Assembly: GCF_042657065.1 (NCBI RefSeq)
Contig: NZ_JBHSNF010000001.1
Location: 496,001-560,000 of the forward strand
Reading direction: 5' to 3'
DNA from: Rhodanobacter ginsengisoli
GTDB taxonomy: Bacteria; Pseudomonadota; Gammaproteobacteria; Xanthomonadales; Rhodanobacteraceae
Length of the DNA: 64,000 nucleotides
Both the position numbers and the translations under genes were made by a program. This document shows positions 7,312 to 15,671 of this stretch, in pieces. Numbering within the stretch: position 1 is the stretch's first letter; every line of letters starts with the position of its first letter. A model generated the notes under the pieces. That model had not been told where the DNA came from, did not search any database, and saw nothing but the letters and a program-made list of their open reading frames with translations.

Positions 7312-10300
7312 ATGCGTATGCCGAACTGCATTGCCTGTCGGCGTTCTCGTTCGGGCGCGGCGCCTCCAGCGCGCGCGAGTTGTTCGAACGGGCCAGGGCC
7401 TGCGGCTACAGTGCGCTGGCGATCACCGACGAATGCTCGCTGGCCGGCATCGTGCGTGCGCTGGAAGCCTCGCGCGAGACCGGGGTGAAACTGATCGTGG
7501 GCGCCGAGTTCCAGCTGGAGGACGGACCGAAGCTGGTGCTGCTGTGCGAGAACCGCGCCGGCTATACCGCGCTGTGCGGACTGATCACGCGCGGCCGGCG
7601 CGCCTCGGCCAAGGGTACGTATCGGCTGCACTGCGCCGACCTGGCCGATGGCCTGCCGGGCACGTTCGCGTTGTGGTTGCCCGGGCGTCATGCCGATCCC
7701 GCGCACGGGCGCTGGATGCGCGCCACCTTCGGCGAGCGGGCGTGGCTGGCGGTGGAATTGCACCACGGCGCCGACGATGCGCAGCGCCTGCGCGAGCTCG
7801 AGCTGCTGGCGGCCAGCCTGGACCTGCGTCTGGTCGCGGCCGGCGACGTGCACATGCACGTGCGCCGCAGGCTGGCCCTGCAGAACACGCTGACCGCGAT
7901 CCGTCATCGCGTGCCGGTTGCCGAGGCCGGCGCGCTGATCTTCCGCAATGGCGAGCGCCATCTGCGCCGGCGCGAGGCGCTGGCGGCGATCTATCCCGCC
8001 GCCTTGCTGCAGGAGAGCGTGGCGATCGCCGCGCGCTGCCGGTTCAGCCTGGACGAACTGGAATACCGCTACCCCGACGAACTGGTGCCGGCGGGGCACA
8101 GTGCGATCAGCTGGCTGCGCCAGCTCACCGAGCAGGGCATGCGCTGGCGCTGGCCGGAAGGGCCGACGGAAAAGGTGCGCGTGCAGATCGAGCACGAACT
8201 GAACCTGATCGAGGAGCTGCACTACGAGTCGTACTTCCTCACCGTGCACGACATCGTCCACTTCGCGCGCAGCGAGAAAATCCTCTGCCAGGGCCGCGGC
8301 TCGGCCGCCAACTCCGCCGTGTGTTTCGCGCTCGGCGTCACCGAGGTCGATCCGGCGCGGATCAACCTGCTGGTCGAACGCTTCATCAGCAAGGAGCGCA
8401 ACGAGCCGCCCGACATCGACGTGGATTTCGAGCACGAGCGGCGCGAGGAAGTGATCCAGTACATCTACCGCAAGTACGGCCGCGAGCGGGCCGCGCTGGC
8501 GGCCACGGTGATCTGCTATCGCGGCCGGAGCGCGGTGCGCGACGTGGCCAGGGCGCTGGGTCTGCCGCCGGAGCAGGTGGACCAGCTGAGCGGCATCTTC
8601 GCCTGGTGGGATGGCGAGGCCTGCCTGGATGAGTTGCTGCGCGAAGGCGGTTTCGATCCGCACAGTGCGGTGCTGCGGCGGGTGCTGAAACTCACCGCCG
8701 AGCTGCTCGACATGCCACGGCACCTGTCGCAGCACGTGGGCGGTTTCGTGATCAGCGATGCACCGCTGAGCGAACTGGTGCCGGTGGAAAACGCGGCGAT
8801 GCCCGGGCGCACGATCATCCAGTGGGACAAGGACGACCTGGACACGATGAAGCTGCTCAAGGTGGATTGCCTGGCGCTGGGCATGCTCAGCTGCGTGCGC
8901 AAGTGCCTGGATCTGCTGCGCGCGCATCGCGGCCAGGATTACGCCCTGGCCACGTTGCCCGACGATGATCCGGCCACCTACCGGATGATCCAGAACGCCG
9001 ACACCATCGGCGTGTTCCAGATCGAGAGTCGCGCCCAGATGGCGATGCTGCCGCGGCATCGGCCGGCGAATTTCTATGACCTGGTGATCCAGGTGGCGAT
9101 CGTGCGGCCCGGGCCGATCCAGGGCGACATGGTGCATCCGTACCTGCGCCGGCGCCGTGGCGAGGAGCCGATCGACTATCCGTCGGAGGATCTCAAGGCG
9201 GTGTTCGAACGCACCCTGGGCGTGCCGCTGTTCCAGGAGCAGGTGATGAAGCTGGCGATCGTGGCGGCCGGCTATACGCCCGGCGAAGCCGATCAGCTGC
9301 GTCGGGCGATGGCCGCGTGGAAACGCCACGGCGGCATGGAAAAACATCGCGAGCGGATCATGCGGGGCATGACCGAACGCGGTTATTCCGAGGCCTTCGC
9401 CGCGCAGCTGTTCGAGCAGATCAAGGGCTTCGGCAGCTACGGTTTCCCGGAAAGCCACGCCGCGAGTTTTGCCGGCATCGTCTACGCCAGCTGCTGGCTG
9501 AAATGCCACGAGCCGGCCGCGTTCGCCTGCGCGCTGCTGAATGCCCAGCCGATGGGGTTCTACGGGCCCAGCCAGATCGTGCAGGACGTGCAGCGCCACG
9601 GCATCGCGGTGCGCCCGCCGGATGTACGCCACAGCGACTGGGACTGCACCCTGGAGGAGGATCCGCGCGGTCGTGGGCAGCCGGCGCTGCGATTGGGGCT
9701 GCGGCAGGTGCGCGGGTTCCGGCAGGACGCCGCCGAGCGGCTGTCGCGGGCACGCGCCGAACATCCGTTCACGGATGTGGTGGATCTGTGTGCGCGCACC
9801 GGCATCGACCGGCGCCAGCAGGAGCTGCTGGCCGAGGCGGGTGCGCTGAGCGCGCTGGCCGGGCACCGCCATCGGGCGAAGTGGGCGGTGGCCGGGGTCG
9901 AGCCGCAGCTGCCGCTGTTCGGCCGGGACAGCCCGACGGAGCAGGCCATCGTGCTGCCGCCGCCCTCGGTCGCGGAAAACCTGGCGGCCGACTATGCGCG
10001 CACCGGCCTCAGCCTGGGGCCGCATCCGCTGAAGCTGATCCGGTCGCGGCTGCGCGCCGCGCATTACGCCGATTCGCACAGCCTGCGCCGCCAGCCGCAC
10101 GAAAGCCGGGTGCGCGCGGCCGGTCTGGTCACCCAGCGGCAGCGGCCGCAGACGGCCAGCGGGGTCACCTTCATCACCATCGAGGACGAGCATGGCTGCA
10201 TCAACGTGGTGGTCTGGAACCACGTGGCGCAGCGGCAGCGGCGCGTCTATCTGGAGGCCCGCCTGCTGGGCGTGGAAGGGCAATGGGAAGCCGTCGACGG

Positions 10301-10385
10301 GGTCAGTCACCTGATTGCCCGGCGGCTGGTCGACCTGAGTGCGTTGCTGGGTTCACTGGACAGCCGCTCGCGCGACTTCCATTGA
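7308..10385 (+). CDS. dnaE2: Error-prone DNA polymerase DnaE2
   Basis: 1025-residue C-family polymerase that performs translesion synthesis with ImuA/ImuB. The chosen ATG at 7308 overlaps the imuB stop; the longer frame back to 7188 would lie inside imuB. N-terminal PHP domain (AYAELHCLSAFSFGRGAS), palm motif P368-D-I-D-V-D-F374 with the catalytic aspartates, GSYGFPESHAASFAGIVYAS in the tandem HhH region, and a C-terminal OB fold (VTFITIEDEHGCINVVVWNH). The length is near that usual for DnaE2 and shorter than DnaE1. Last gene of the SOS cassette. Confidence 0.95.
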   Translation: MNAYAELHCLSAFSFGRGASSARELFERARACGYSALAITDECSLAGIVRALEASRETGVKLIVGAEFQLEDGPKLVLLCENRAGYTALCGLITRGRRASAKGTYRLHCADLADGLPGTFALWLPGRHADPAHGRWMRATFGERAWLAVELHHGADDAQRLRELELLAASLDLRLVAAGDVHMHVRRRLALQNTLTAIRHRVPVAEAGALIFRNGERHLRRREALAAIYPAALLQESVAIAARCRFSLDELEYRYPDELVPAGHSAISWLRQLTEQGMRWRWPEGPTEKVRVQIEHELNLIEELHYESYFLTVHDIVHFARSEKILCQGRGSAANSAVCFALGVTEVDPARINLLVERFISKERNEPPDIDVDFEHERREEVIQYIYRKYGRERAALAATVICYRGRSAVRDVARALGLPPEQVDQLSGIFAWWDGEACLDELLREGGFDPHSAVLRRVLKLTAELLDMPRHLSQHVGGFVISDAPLSELVPVENAAMPGRTIIQWDKDDLDTMKLLKVDCLALGMLSCVRKCLDLLRAHRGQDYALATLPDDDPATYRMIQNADTIGVFQIESRAQMAMLPRHRPANFYDLVIQVAIVRPGPIQGDMVHPYLRRRRGEEPIDYPSEDLKAVFERTLGVPLFQEQVMKLAIVAAGYTPGEADQLRRAMAAWKRHGGMEKHRERIMRGMTERGYSEAFAAQLFEQIKGFGSYGFPESHAASFAGIVYASCWLKCHEPAAFACALLNAQPMGFYGPSQIVQDVQRHGIAVRPPDVRHSDWDCTLEEDPRGRGQPALRLGLRQVRGFRQDAAERLSRARAEHPFTDVVDLCARTGIDRRQQELLAEAGALSALAGHRHRAKWAVAGVEPQLPLFGRDSPTEQAIVLPPPSVAENLAADYARTGLSLGPHPLKLIRSRLRAAHYADSHSLRRQPHESRVRAAGLVTQRQRPQTASGVTFITIEDEHGCINVVVWNHVAQRQRRVYLEARLLGVEGQWEAVDGVSHLIARRLVDLSALLGSLDSRSRDFH

Positions 10386-10429
10386 GGCTCCGCTTGCGCT
10401 GCCGTCGCCCGGGCCCCTAGGCTGCCCAC

Positions 10430-10472
10430 ACCGCCGGGAAAGGGGAGGCATGGGGATGCCACCGGCGGTTTT
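10430..10472 (+). terminator. Probable intrinsic terminator after dnaE2
   Basis: ACCGCCGG (10430-10437) pairs with CCGGCGGT (10462-10469). A nested GGCAT/ATGCC hairpin sits inside, and TTTTCC follows. It ends the mutasome transcript before the next gene. Confidence 0.5.
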
Positions 10473-10502
10473 CCTTAATTACCGATGAAAGGGGAGTCAG
10501 TC

Positions 10503-10934
10503 ATGGGTACTTCTTCGTTTGCTGCATTGGCCGGCATGGGCCTGTTCGCCATGCTGGTGACGTGCGTGGTCGGCATCCTGGTAGCCGCACTCGTGCTGGG
10601 CGTGGCGTTCCGGCTGGTGGTGGGTTACATGCCGTCCTATCTGCGTGCGCTGGGCGCGGTGCTGCTGACCGCGGTAGCCGTGGTGGTGGTGTCGATCATC
10701 CTGCGCATGATCCTGCCGGGCGGCCTGAGCGGCCTGTTGTCGCTGGTGACGCAATTCCTGGTCGGCGCCGCGGTGGTCAACTATCTGCTGCTCGCCCGGA
10801 ACGGCAGCCGGATCGGCTACGGCAAGGCCTGCGTGGTGCAGTTGCTCTACCTGGTGATCGGCATCCTGCTGGCCCTGATCATCGGCTTCATCTTCTCGAT
10901 GGTGTTTGGCGCGGCGATGCTGGGCATGCACTGA
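10503..10934 (+). CDS. Small four-helix membrane protein, unknown
   Basis: 143-residue protein made almost entirely of four hydrophobic segments: around residues 5-35, 45-65, 70-92 and 105-140 (for example LLTAVAVVVVSIILRMILPG). The ATG at 10503 is chosen over 10485 because AAAGGGGAG lies just upstream of it. No recognisable family motif or charged catalytic residues. It sits alone, converging on the operon at 11002-11876 with a hairpin between. Confidence 0.7.
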   Translation: MGTSSFAALAGMGLFAMLVTCVVGILVAALVLGVAFRLVVGYMPSYLRALGAVLLTAVAVVVVSIILRMILPGGLSGLLSLVTQFLVGAAVVNYLLLARNGSRIGYGKACVVQLLYLVIGILLALIIGFIFSMVFGAAMLGMH

Positions 10935-10953
10935 GTCCGGACCGGCGAGGCAG

Positions 10954-10991
10954 GACGACGGCGAGGGTGGATGGTCCACCCCGCCGTCGTC
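10954..10991. terminator. Hairpin between convergent genes
   Basis: GACGACGGCG (10954-10963) pairs exactly with CGCCGTCGTC (10982-10991). A further GGGTGGA/TCCACCC pairing lies inside. Neither strand has a clear T-run, so it may act as a bidirectional stalling or RNA-end hairpin and not as a classical terminator. Confidence 0.4.
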
Positions 10992-11001
10992 TCGTGCGGC
11001 T

Positions 11002-11409
11002 TCACACCAGGCTGGTGGCCACGCCGAAGCCGATCGCCATGATCATGGCGATCGCCATGCAGGCACTGCCGGGGCGAATGCGCCGGGCATCGATGCGCGG
11101 CACCAGCCGCCACAGCAGCACGGTGCCGATCAACATGTCCAGCACCAGCACGACGCGCAACAGGCCCGAGCTCAGCAGTGCCGTGTACGGGGGATGCAGG
11201 TGGCCTTCGTAGGCGGCTACGCCGACGACCAGCAGCATGCCGATCATGCTCCACAGCAGGCAGGCGAAGTAGATGCGGTTGAACACCACCGCACAACGTT
11301 CGGTCCAGCGCAGCACCGACCAGCCGATCAGGGCAAACACCAGCGCCGCCATGCTGCTGTAGAGCACCCACCAGAGCAGGCTGCTGATCACGGTAAGCAG
11401 GGTGGTCAT
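11002..11409 (-). CDS. Hypothetical four-helix membrane protein
   Basis: 135 residues, about four transmembrane segments (LLWWVLYSSMAALVFALIGW, FACLLWSMIGMLLVVGVAAY, VVLVLDMLIGTVLLW and the C-terminal MAIAMIMAIGFGVATSLV). The ATG overlaps the stop of the upstream DUF962 gene (ATGA), so the two are translationally coupled. Family not recognised. A role beside the Mpo1-like protein in lipid metabolism is conceivable but unsupported. Confidence 0.65.
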   Translation of the reverse strand: MTTLLTVISSLLWWVLYSSMAALVFALIGWSVLRWTERCAVVFNRIYFACLLWSMIGMLLVVGVAAYEGHLHPPYTALLSSGLLRVVLVLDMLIGTVLLWRLVPRIDARRIRPGSACMAIAMIMAIGFGVATSLV

Positions 11410-11876
11410 GTGACTTGCTTGAATCCCAGTCCGCGCAACAGCTTGGCCATCAGCCAGGCCGGGCCGATCAGCAGGTACGACAGGTCGGTGAGAAAGCTGG
11501 GGCGCCGCCCCTCGAACTTGTGGCCGATGAACTGGCCGATCCAGGCGACCACGAACACGCCGACGGCCAGGTAGCAGAGCGAAGCCGCGCCGAGCCGGTA
11601 ATACAGCAGGTTGGTGAGCAGGCCGAGCAGGGCGAACGCGATCAGCAGCGCGATCGCCAGCCGGTGCGAGCGCTTCCAGTACCAGTAGAACGCCAGCACC
11701 ATCACCGCCACCGCCCATGAGCCGGGGCGCAGCAGCGAGGCCGGCACCGGGATCGCCCACAGCAGCGCGATCACCGACCACACGATCGGGGGTACGCAAA
11801 ACCAGTGGAACACCCGATTGACCGGATTCCGGTGGTCCTCGCTGTAACTGTCGAGCCAGCTCTGCATGTCGCGCAT
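11406..11876 (-). CDS. Mpo1-like (DUF962) membrane protein
   Basis: 156-residue integral membrane protein. MQSWLDSYSEDHRNPVNRVF near the N-terminus (His and Asn conserved), HWFCVPPIVW, then LVAWIGQFIGHKFEGRRPSF-type segment with the GHKFEG motif are hallmarks of the DUF962 family. Yeast Mpo1 of this family is an Fe-dependent 2-hydroxy fatty acid dioxygenase; bacterial function is inferred only. Start at 11876 has GGGGGAAAGG upstream. It overlaps the next gene and follows purC by 20 bases on the same strand. Confidence 0.85.
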   Translation of the reverse strand: MRDMQSWLDSYSEDHRNPVNRVFHWFCVPPIVWSVIALLWAIPVPASLLRPGSWAVAVMVLAFYWYWKRSHRLAIALLIAFALLGLLTNLLYYRLGAASLCYLAVGVFVVAWIGQFIGHKFEGRRPSFLTDLSYLLIGPAWLMAKLLRGLGFKQVT

Positions 11877-11896
11877 CTGCCTTTCCCCCGTCGGAT

Positions 11897-12793
11897 TCAG
11901 CTGAGTCGGATACCGGCCAGGCGCTGCAGCGCCTCGGCATATTTGGCGGCGGTGCGGGCGATCACCTCGTCGGGAATCACCGGGCCGGGCGCGGTCTTGT
12001 TCCAGTCCTGCGTCTCCAGCCAGTCGCGCACGAACTGCTTGTCGTAGCTGGGCGGGCTGATCCCCACGCGGTATTCGTCGGCGGGCCAGAAGCGCGAGGA
12101 ATCCGGCGTCAGCATCTCGTCCATCACGTACAGCGTGCCGCCGGCATCGGTGCCGAACTCGAATTTGGTGTCGGCGATGATGATGCCACGCTCCGCCGCA
12201 TAGGCGGCCGCCCAGCGATAGATCGCCAGGGTTGCGTCGCGCACCTGGCCGGCCAGCTCGGCGCCGATCGCGTCGACCACCGCGTCGTAGCTGACGTTCT
12301 CGTCGTGGTCGCCCACCGCGGCCTTGGTCGACGGCGTGAAGATCGGTTCCGGCAACTGTTGCGCCTGCTGCAGGCCGGGCGGCAACACGATGCCGCACAG
12401 CGAACCGCTGGCCTGGTAATCCTTCCAGCCCGAACCGATCAGGTAGCCACGGGCGATCGCCTCCACCGGCACCGGCTTCAGCCGGCGCGTCACCACCGCG
12501 CGCTTCTCGTACAGCGCCAGATCGGTGCCGGGCGGCAACACCTCGGCCAGCGGCACGTCGAGCAGGTGGTTCGGCAGCAGGTGCGCGGTCTTGTGGAACC
12601 AGAAATTGGAGATCTGGGTGAGCATCTCGCCCTTGCCCGGGATCGGGTTGGGCAACACCACATCGAACGCCGACAACCGGTCCGTGGCGACCATCAGCAA
12701 GCGATCGTCGGACAACGCGTAGACATCGCGCACTTTGCCGCGATGGATCAGCTCCAGACCGGGCAGGTTCGATTGCAGCAGGGTGGTGGGCAC
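11897..12793 (-). CDS. purC: Phosphoribosylaminoimidazole-succinocarboxamide synthase
   Basis: 298-residue SAICAR synthetase of de novo purine synthesis, which condenses CAIR with aspartate using ATP. Motifs: LIHRGKVRDVY, MVATDRLSAFDVVLP, EAIARGYLIGSGWKDY and ADTKFEFGTDAGG. The GTG at 12793 (protein beginning with the PTTLLQSNLPG block) matches the start of xanthomonad PurC. The upstream ATG at 12910 would add 39 low-complexity residues reaching into the divergent promoter region. It is divergent from the cytochrome c gene and probably leads the DUF962 pair. Confidence 0.95.
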   Translation of the reverse strand: MPTTLLQSNLPGLELIHRGKVRDVYALSDDRLLMVATDRLSAFDVVLPNPIPGKGEMLTQISNFWFHKTAHLLPNHLLDVPLAEVLPPGTDLALYEKRAVVTRRLKPVPVEAIARGYLIGSGWKDYQASGSLCGIVLPPGLQQAQQLPEPIFTPSTKAAVGDHDENVSYDAVVDAIGAELAGQVRDATLAIYRWAAAYAAERGIIIADTKFEFGTDAGGTLYVMDEMLTPDSSRFWPADEYRVGISPPSYDKQFVRDWLETQDWNKTAPGPVIPDEVIARTAAKYAEALQRLAGIRLS

Positions 12794-12919
12794 GTTCGGC
12801 ACTTCCGCGGGCGAGTAAGCGACCCATTCTAGCCGCTGCGGCGCGCTTGCCGAAGATGTCGCATGGGCGATCCCGGGCGGACTGCTAGAATTGGCGACCT
12901 TTAGCCCCATCTGTTGCCG

Positions 12920-13240
12920 ATGCGTATCCTACTGACCGCGGCGTTTTGCCTGGCCGCAGCCCTCCCCAGCCATGCCCAGACGGCACCATCGGCACCGCCC
13001 ACCCGGCTGGGCCTGTGCGCGGCCTGCCATGGGCCGAGTGGCCACGCCAGCATGCCCGGCGTGCCGAACCTGGCGGGCCAGAAGCTGGATTACCTGCGCC
13101 ATGCGCTCAGGCAATACCGCGATGGCCGCCGCGACGTGCCCGTCATGCGTACCGCGATCGGCCCGCTCAGCGAGGCCGAACTCGACGCGCTGGCCCGCTG
13201 GTACAGCATGCAGTCGCCGCAGCCGCAGGATCATTCATGA
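12920..13240 (+). CDS. Periplasmic c-type cytochrome (single heme)
   Basis: 106-residue precursor. Signal peptide residues 1-20 (ILLTAAFCLAAALPSHAQ), heme-binding C33-A-A-C-H37, and a probable axial Met in DVPVMRTA. It resembles class I cytochromes of the c553/c4 half-domain type used as small electron carriers. ATG 12920 is preferred over the TTG at 12914. Its stop overlaps the djlA start (ATGA), an unusual coupling of an exported cytochrome to a DnaK co-chaperone. Confidence 0.9.
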   Translation: MRILLTAAFCLAAALPSHAQTAPSAPPTRLGLCAACHGPSGHASMPGVPNLAGQKLDYLRHALRQYRDGRRDVPVMRTAIGPLSEAELDALARWYSMQSPQPQDHS

Positions 13241-14043
13241 GCTTCACCTACACGATGTGGTTCGCGTTCTTCGGCCTGCTCATGGGGCGCCTGCCCGGGG
13301 CCCTGGTCGGCGCGGTGATCGGCTTCATCTTCGACAACCTGCGCTATGGCCAGCGCAAGCGGGCCATTCCCGAGGCAGGCGGTTTCGTCGGCCCGCTGTT
13401 CACCCTGCTCGGTGCGGTGGCGAAGGCCGATGGCCGCGTGTCCGAGGCCGAGATCGCGATCGCCGAGCGCCTGATGACCCGGATGAAGCTGGACACCGAG
13501 CTGCGCAAGCAGGCGGTGGTCAGCTTCAATGTCGGCAAGCAGCCGGAGTTCGACGTCACCCAGACCATCACGGCGTTGCGCAAATGGGTCGGCATGCGCC
13601 GCGATCATGCATTTCCGGTACTCGACGTGGTGATCGAGACGGTGCTGGCCGAGGGCAATCCGGGGCCGGAGAAGATGTCGATCCTGCGCCAGCTGGCGTT
13701 CGCGTTGCGGGTCAGCGACATGGAGTTGATGGCGCTGATGGCGATGAAGGGCTACGCGTGGAACGCAGGCGGTGGTCAGCGCCAGTATGGCCACGGCCAG
13801 GGCAGCAGCGGTTATGTACCGCCGCAGCGTTCGGCACAGGGGCCGGATCCGTACGCGGTGCTGGGGATCGACCGCCAGGCCGACGACCGCGCCATCAAGC
13901 GCGCCTACCGCAAGCTGATTTCCGAGCACCATCCCGATCGCCTCGGCGACCTGCCCGAGGACATGCGCAAGCGTGCCGAGTCGCGCGCCAGCGAGATCAA
14001 TGCCGCCTATGACCGCATCAAGGAAGCGCGAGGATTCAAATAA
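13237..14043 (+). CDS. djlA: DjlA-type membrane-anchored J-domain co-chaperone
   Basis: 268 residues. An N-terminal membrane segment (FAFFGLLMGRLPGALVGAVI) is followed by a TerB-like helical domain (about 45-165, ADGRVSEAEIAIAERLMTRM). A glycine-rich linker leads to the C-terminal J domain (DPYAVLGIDRQADDRAIKRA) with the HPD tripeptide in SEHHPDRLG. It stimulates DnaK at the cytoplasmic membrane. Overlaps the upstream cytochrome gene by four bases. Confidence 0.92.
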   Translation: MSFTYTMWFAFFGLLMGRLPGALVGAVIGFIFDNLRYGQRKRAIPEAGGFVGPLFTLLGAVAKADGRVSEAEIAIAERLMTRMKLDTELRKQAVVSFNVGKQPEFDVTQTITALRKWVGMRRDHAFPVLDVVIETVLAEGNPGPEKMSILRQLAFALRVSDMELMALMAMKGYAWNAGGGQRQYGHGQGSSGYVPPQRSAQGPDPYAVLGIDRQADDRAIKRAYRKLISEHHPDRLGDLPEDMRKRAESRASEINAAYDRIKEARGFK

Positions 14044-14075
14044 TCGTAGATTGAGTCCCCCAGGTACTCCCATAC

Positions 14076-14103
14076 GTGCAGGAGCGCACCCAGTGCGCGA
14101 TGC
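14076..14103 (+). repeat. Solitary REP-like palindrome
   Basis: AGGAGCGCACCCAGTGCGCG folds as a small hairpin (GCGCAC/GTGCGC). It matches one arm of the inverted pair at 29220-29294 with a single base change in the core. It lies in the djlA-rpe spacer. Confidence 0.55.
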
Positions 14104-14169
14104 CTTTTGCCCGGGTGTTGCGTCAAGAGCGTTCGCGCACAGACACCATCCGTACAGCCAGGTGCCACC

Positions 14170-14838
14170 ATGCCCAAGCAAGCTCCGATGATCGCCCCGT
14201 CCATCCTCGCCGCCGATTTCGCGCGGCTGGGCGAAGACACCGCCGCCGCGCTGGCGGCCGGTGCCGACTGGGTACATTTCGACGTGATGGACAACCATTA
14301 CGTGCCGAACCTCACGATCGGCCCGATGGTGCTGCAATCGCTGCGCAAGTTCGGCATCAGCGCGCCGATCGACGTGCATCTGATGGTCAAGCCGGTCGAC
14401 CGGATCGTGCCGGATTTCGCCCGGGCCGGTGCCAGCCTGATCAGCTTCCATCCGGAAGCGAGCGAACACATCGATCGCACGCTGGGGCTGATCCGCGAAT
14501 CCGGCTGCCAGGCGGGGCTGGTGTTCAACCCGGCCACGCCGCTGGATCATCTCGATTACGTGATGGACAAGCTCGACCTGATCCTGATCATGTCGGTGAA
14601 CCCCGGGTTCGGCGGCCAGAAATTCATCCCCGGCACGCTGGACAAGTTGCGCCAGGCGCGTCAGCGGATCGATGCCAGCGGTCGCACGATCCGGCTGGAA
14701 GTGGATGGCGGCGTCACCGCGGAGAATATCGGGGCGATCGCCGCGGCCGGTGCGGACACCTTCGTGGCCGGCTCGGCGATCTTCCACGCCAAGGACTACC
14801 GTGCCGAGATCGACGCCATGCGCAAGGCGATCGGCTGA
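14170..14838 (+). CDS. rpe: Ribulose-phosphate 3-epimerase
   Basis: 222-residue TIM barrel interconverting ribulose 5-phosphate and xylulose 5-phosphate (pentose phosphate pathway). Family motifs: IAPSILAADFARLGED, VHFDVMDNHYVPNLTIGP with metal and catalytic residues, DVHLMVKPVD, MSVNPGFGGQKFIP and EVDGGVTAENI with phosphate-binding VAGSAIF. ATG 14170 gives the usual length; the upstream extension has no homology-like content. Confidence 0.96.
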   Translation: MPKQAPMIAPSILAADFARLGEDTAAALAAGADWVHFDVMDNHYVPNLTIGPMVLQSLRKFGISAPIDVHLMVKPVDRIVPDFARAGASLISFHPEASEHIDRTLGLIRESGCQAGLVFNPATPLDHLDYVMDKLDLILIMSVNPGFGGQKFIPGTLDKLRQARQRIDASGRTIRLEVDGGVTAENIGAIAAAGADTFVAGSAIFHAKDYRAEIDAMRKAIG

Positions 14839-14883
14839 AGACTCCCGCCGCGGGTGCTCTCCGGCGACACACCTTCAGCGCAT

Positions 14884-14918
14884 AAAAATCCCGGCGCAGT
14901 GAACGGCTGCGCCGGGAT
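14884..14918 (-). terminator. Intrinsic terminator of the sortase-target operon
   Basis: A perfect 12-bp stem (14888-14899 with 14907-14918) with a 7-base loop. On the minus strand it is followed by TTTTT. It lies about 165 bases beyond the sortase stop; no T-run on the plus strand, so it serves the minus-strand operon. Confidence 0.7.
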
Positions 14919-15083
14919 GAACGTCATCGGTTGACGCAAGAGGGAACACCATGGATTGGGGCTGCCGATACGGCGACTGCAGAGGGAGGGTCAGCCGCCG
15001 TACCGGCACGTTCCACGGCAAGAGGAACGCCACCAATCGATATGGTTGACCGGGCCGATCCGGTTTGGTTCCCGCGGGATGGA

Positions 15084-15671
15084 TCATCCGCTGGAGCGGG
15101 GATTCAGCCGGCGTGCCTGGACGACATAACGCAGCGGCCCGCCCGGGACAATCGCCCCGAACGGATAGCAGGTGACCAGCCACAGGCCGTCCATGCTGTC
15201 GGCGGCGGGCACGCGGACATGCCGGCTGTCGATGACGCGGCTGCCCTCCACCCGGTAGTCGCTGCCGCCGCCCCGGCCCTCCAGATGCAGCAGATCGCCC
15301 GGATGCAGCGCCTGCAGGAAGTGGAACTGGGTATCGCGATGGGCACTGATGATGCTGAGCCCGGGCGTGCCTGGTGGCGCGCTCGCGCGCATCCAGCCGG
15401 GGCCGAATGCCAGTGCCTGGCCGTTGTCGCCGTCGAGCACGATCAGATCCCGCTGCAGCCGGGGCACGCTGAGCCGCGCGATCGGCGCGATGTCGGCCCA
15501 CGGCCACGGCCGCTGCGTTACGCGGCCGTGATCCGATCGTGCCCAGGCCCGCGCCATCAGCACCTGCGCCAGCGCCGCCTTGGCATGGATCCAGATGCCG
15601 TCGAGGCCCAGCCCGGCGGCCAGCATCAGCGCGCCGAACATCAACCAGCGCCACGCCTGCCGCCGTTTCAT
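15084..15671 (-). CDS. Class GN sortase
   Basis: 195-residue membrane-anchored transpeptidase. N-terminal helix (WLMFGALMLAAGLGLDGIWI), catalytic His in LSIISAHRDTQFHFLQ, catalytic Cys in LWLVTCYPFGAIVPGG and the conserved Arg in GPLRYVVQARR. This is the Gram-negative GN class that acts on one dedicated target encoded next to it. ATG 15671 overlaps the target stop (ATGA) and has GAGGG seven bases upstream; ATG 15677 is the alternative. The gene ends the minus-strand operon. Confidence 0.92.
   Translation of the reverse strand: MKRRQAWRWLMFGALMLAAGLGLDGIWIHAKAALAQVLMARAWARSDHGRVTQRPWPWADIAPIARLSVPRLQRDLIVLDGDNGQALAFGPGWMRASAPPGTPGLSIISAHRDTQFHFLQALHPGDLLHLEGRGGGSDYRVEGSRVIDSRHVRVPAADSMDGLWLVTCYPFGAIVPGGPLRYVVQARRLNPRSSG

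Noticed and set aside
7218..10310. A 1030-codon open frame on the minus strand opposite dnaE2
   Set aside because: Low-complexity His/Gln/Arg-rich composition typical of antisense frames in GC-rich DNA; dnaE2 on the plus strand has full family motifs.
12794..12910. Extended PurC start at ATG 12910
   Set aside because: The added 39 residues are Ser/Ala-rich and overlap the divergent promoter; family proteins begin at the PTTLLQS block.
13231..14787. A 518-codon minus-strand frame across djlA and rpe
   Set aside because: It covers two clear genes plus their spacer and has no domain-like sequence, so it is a compositional shadow.
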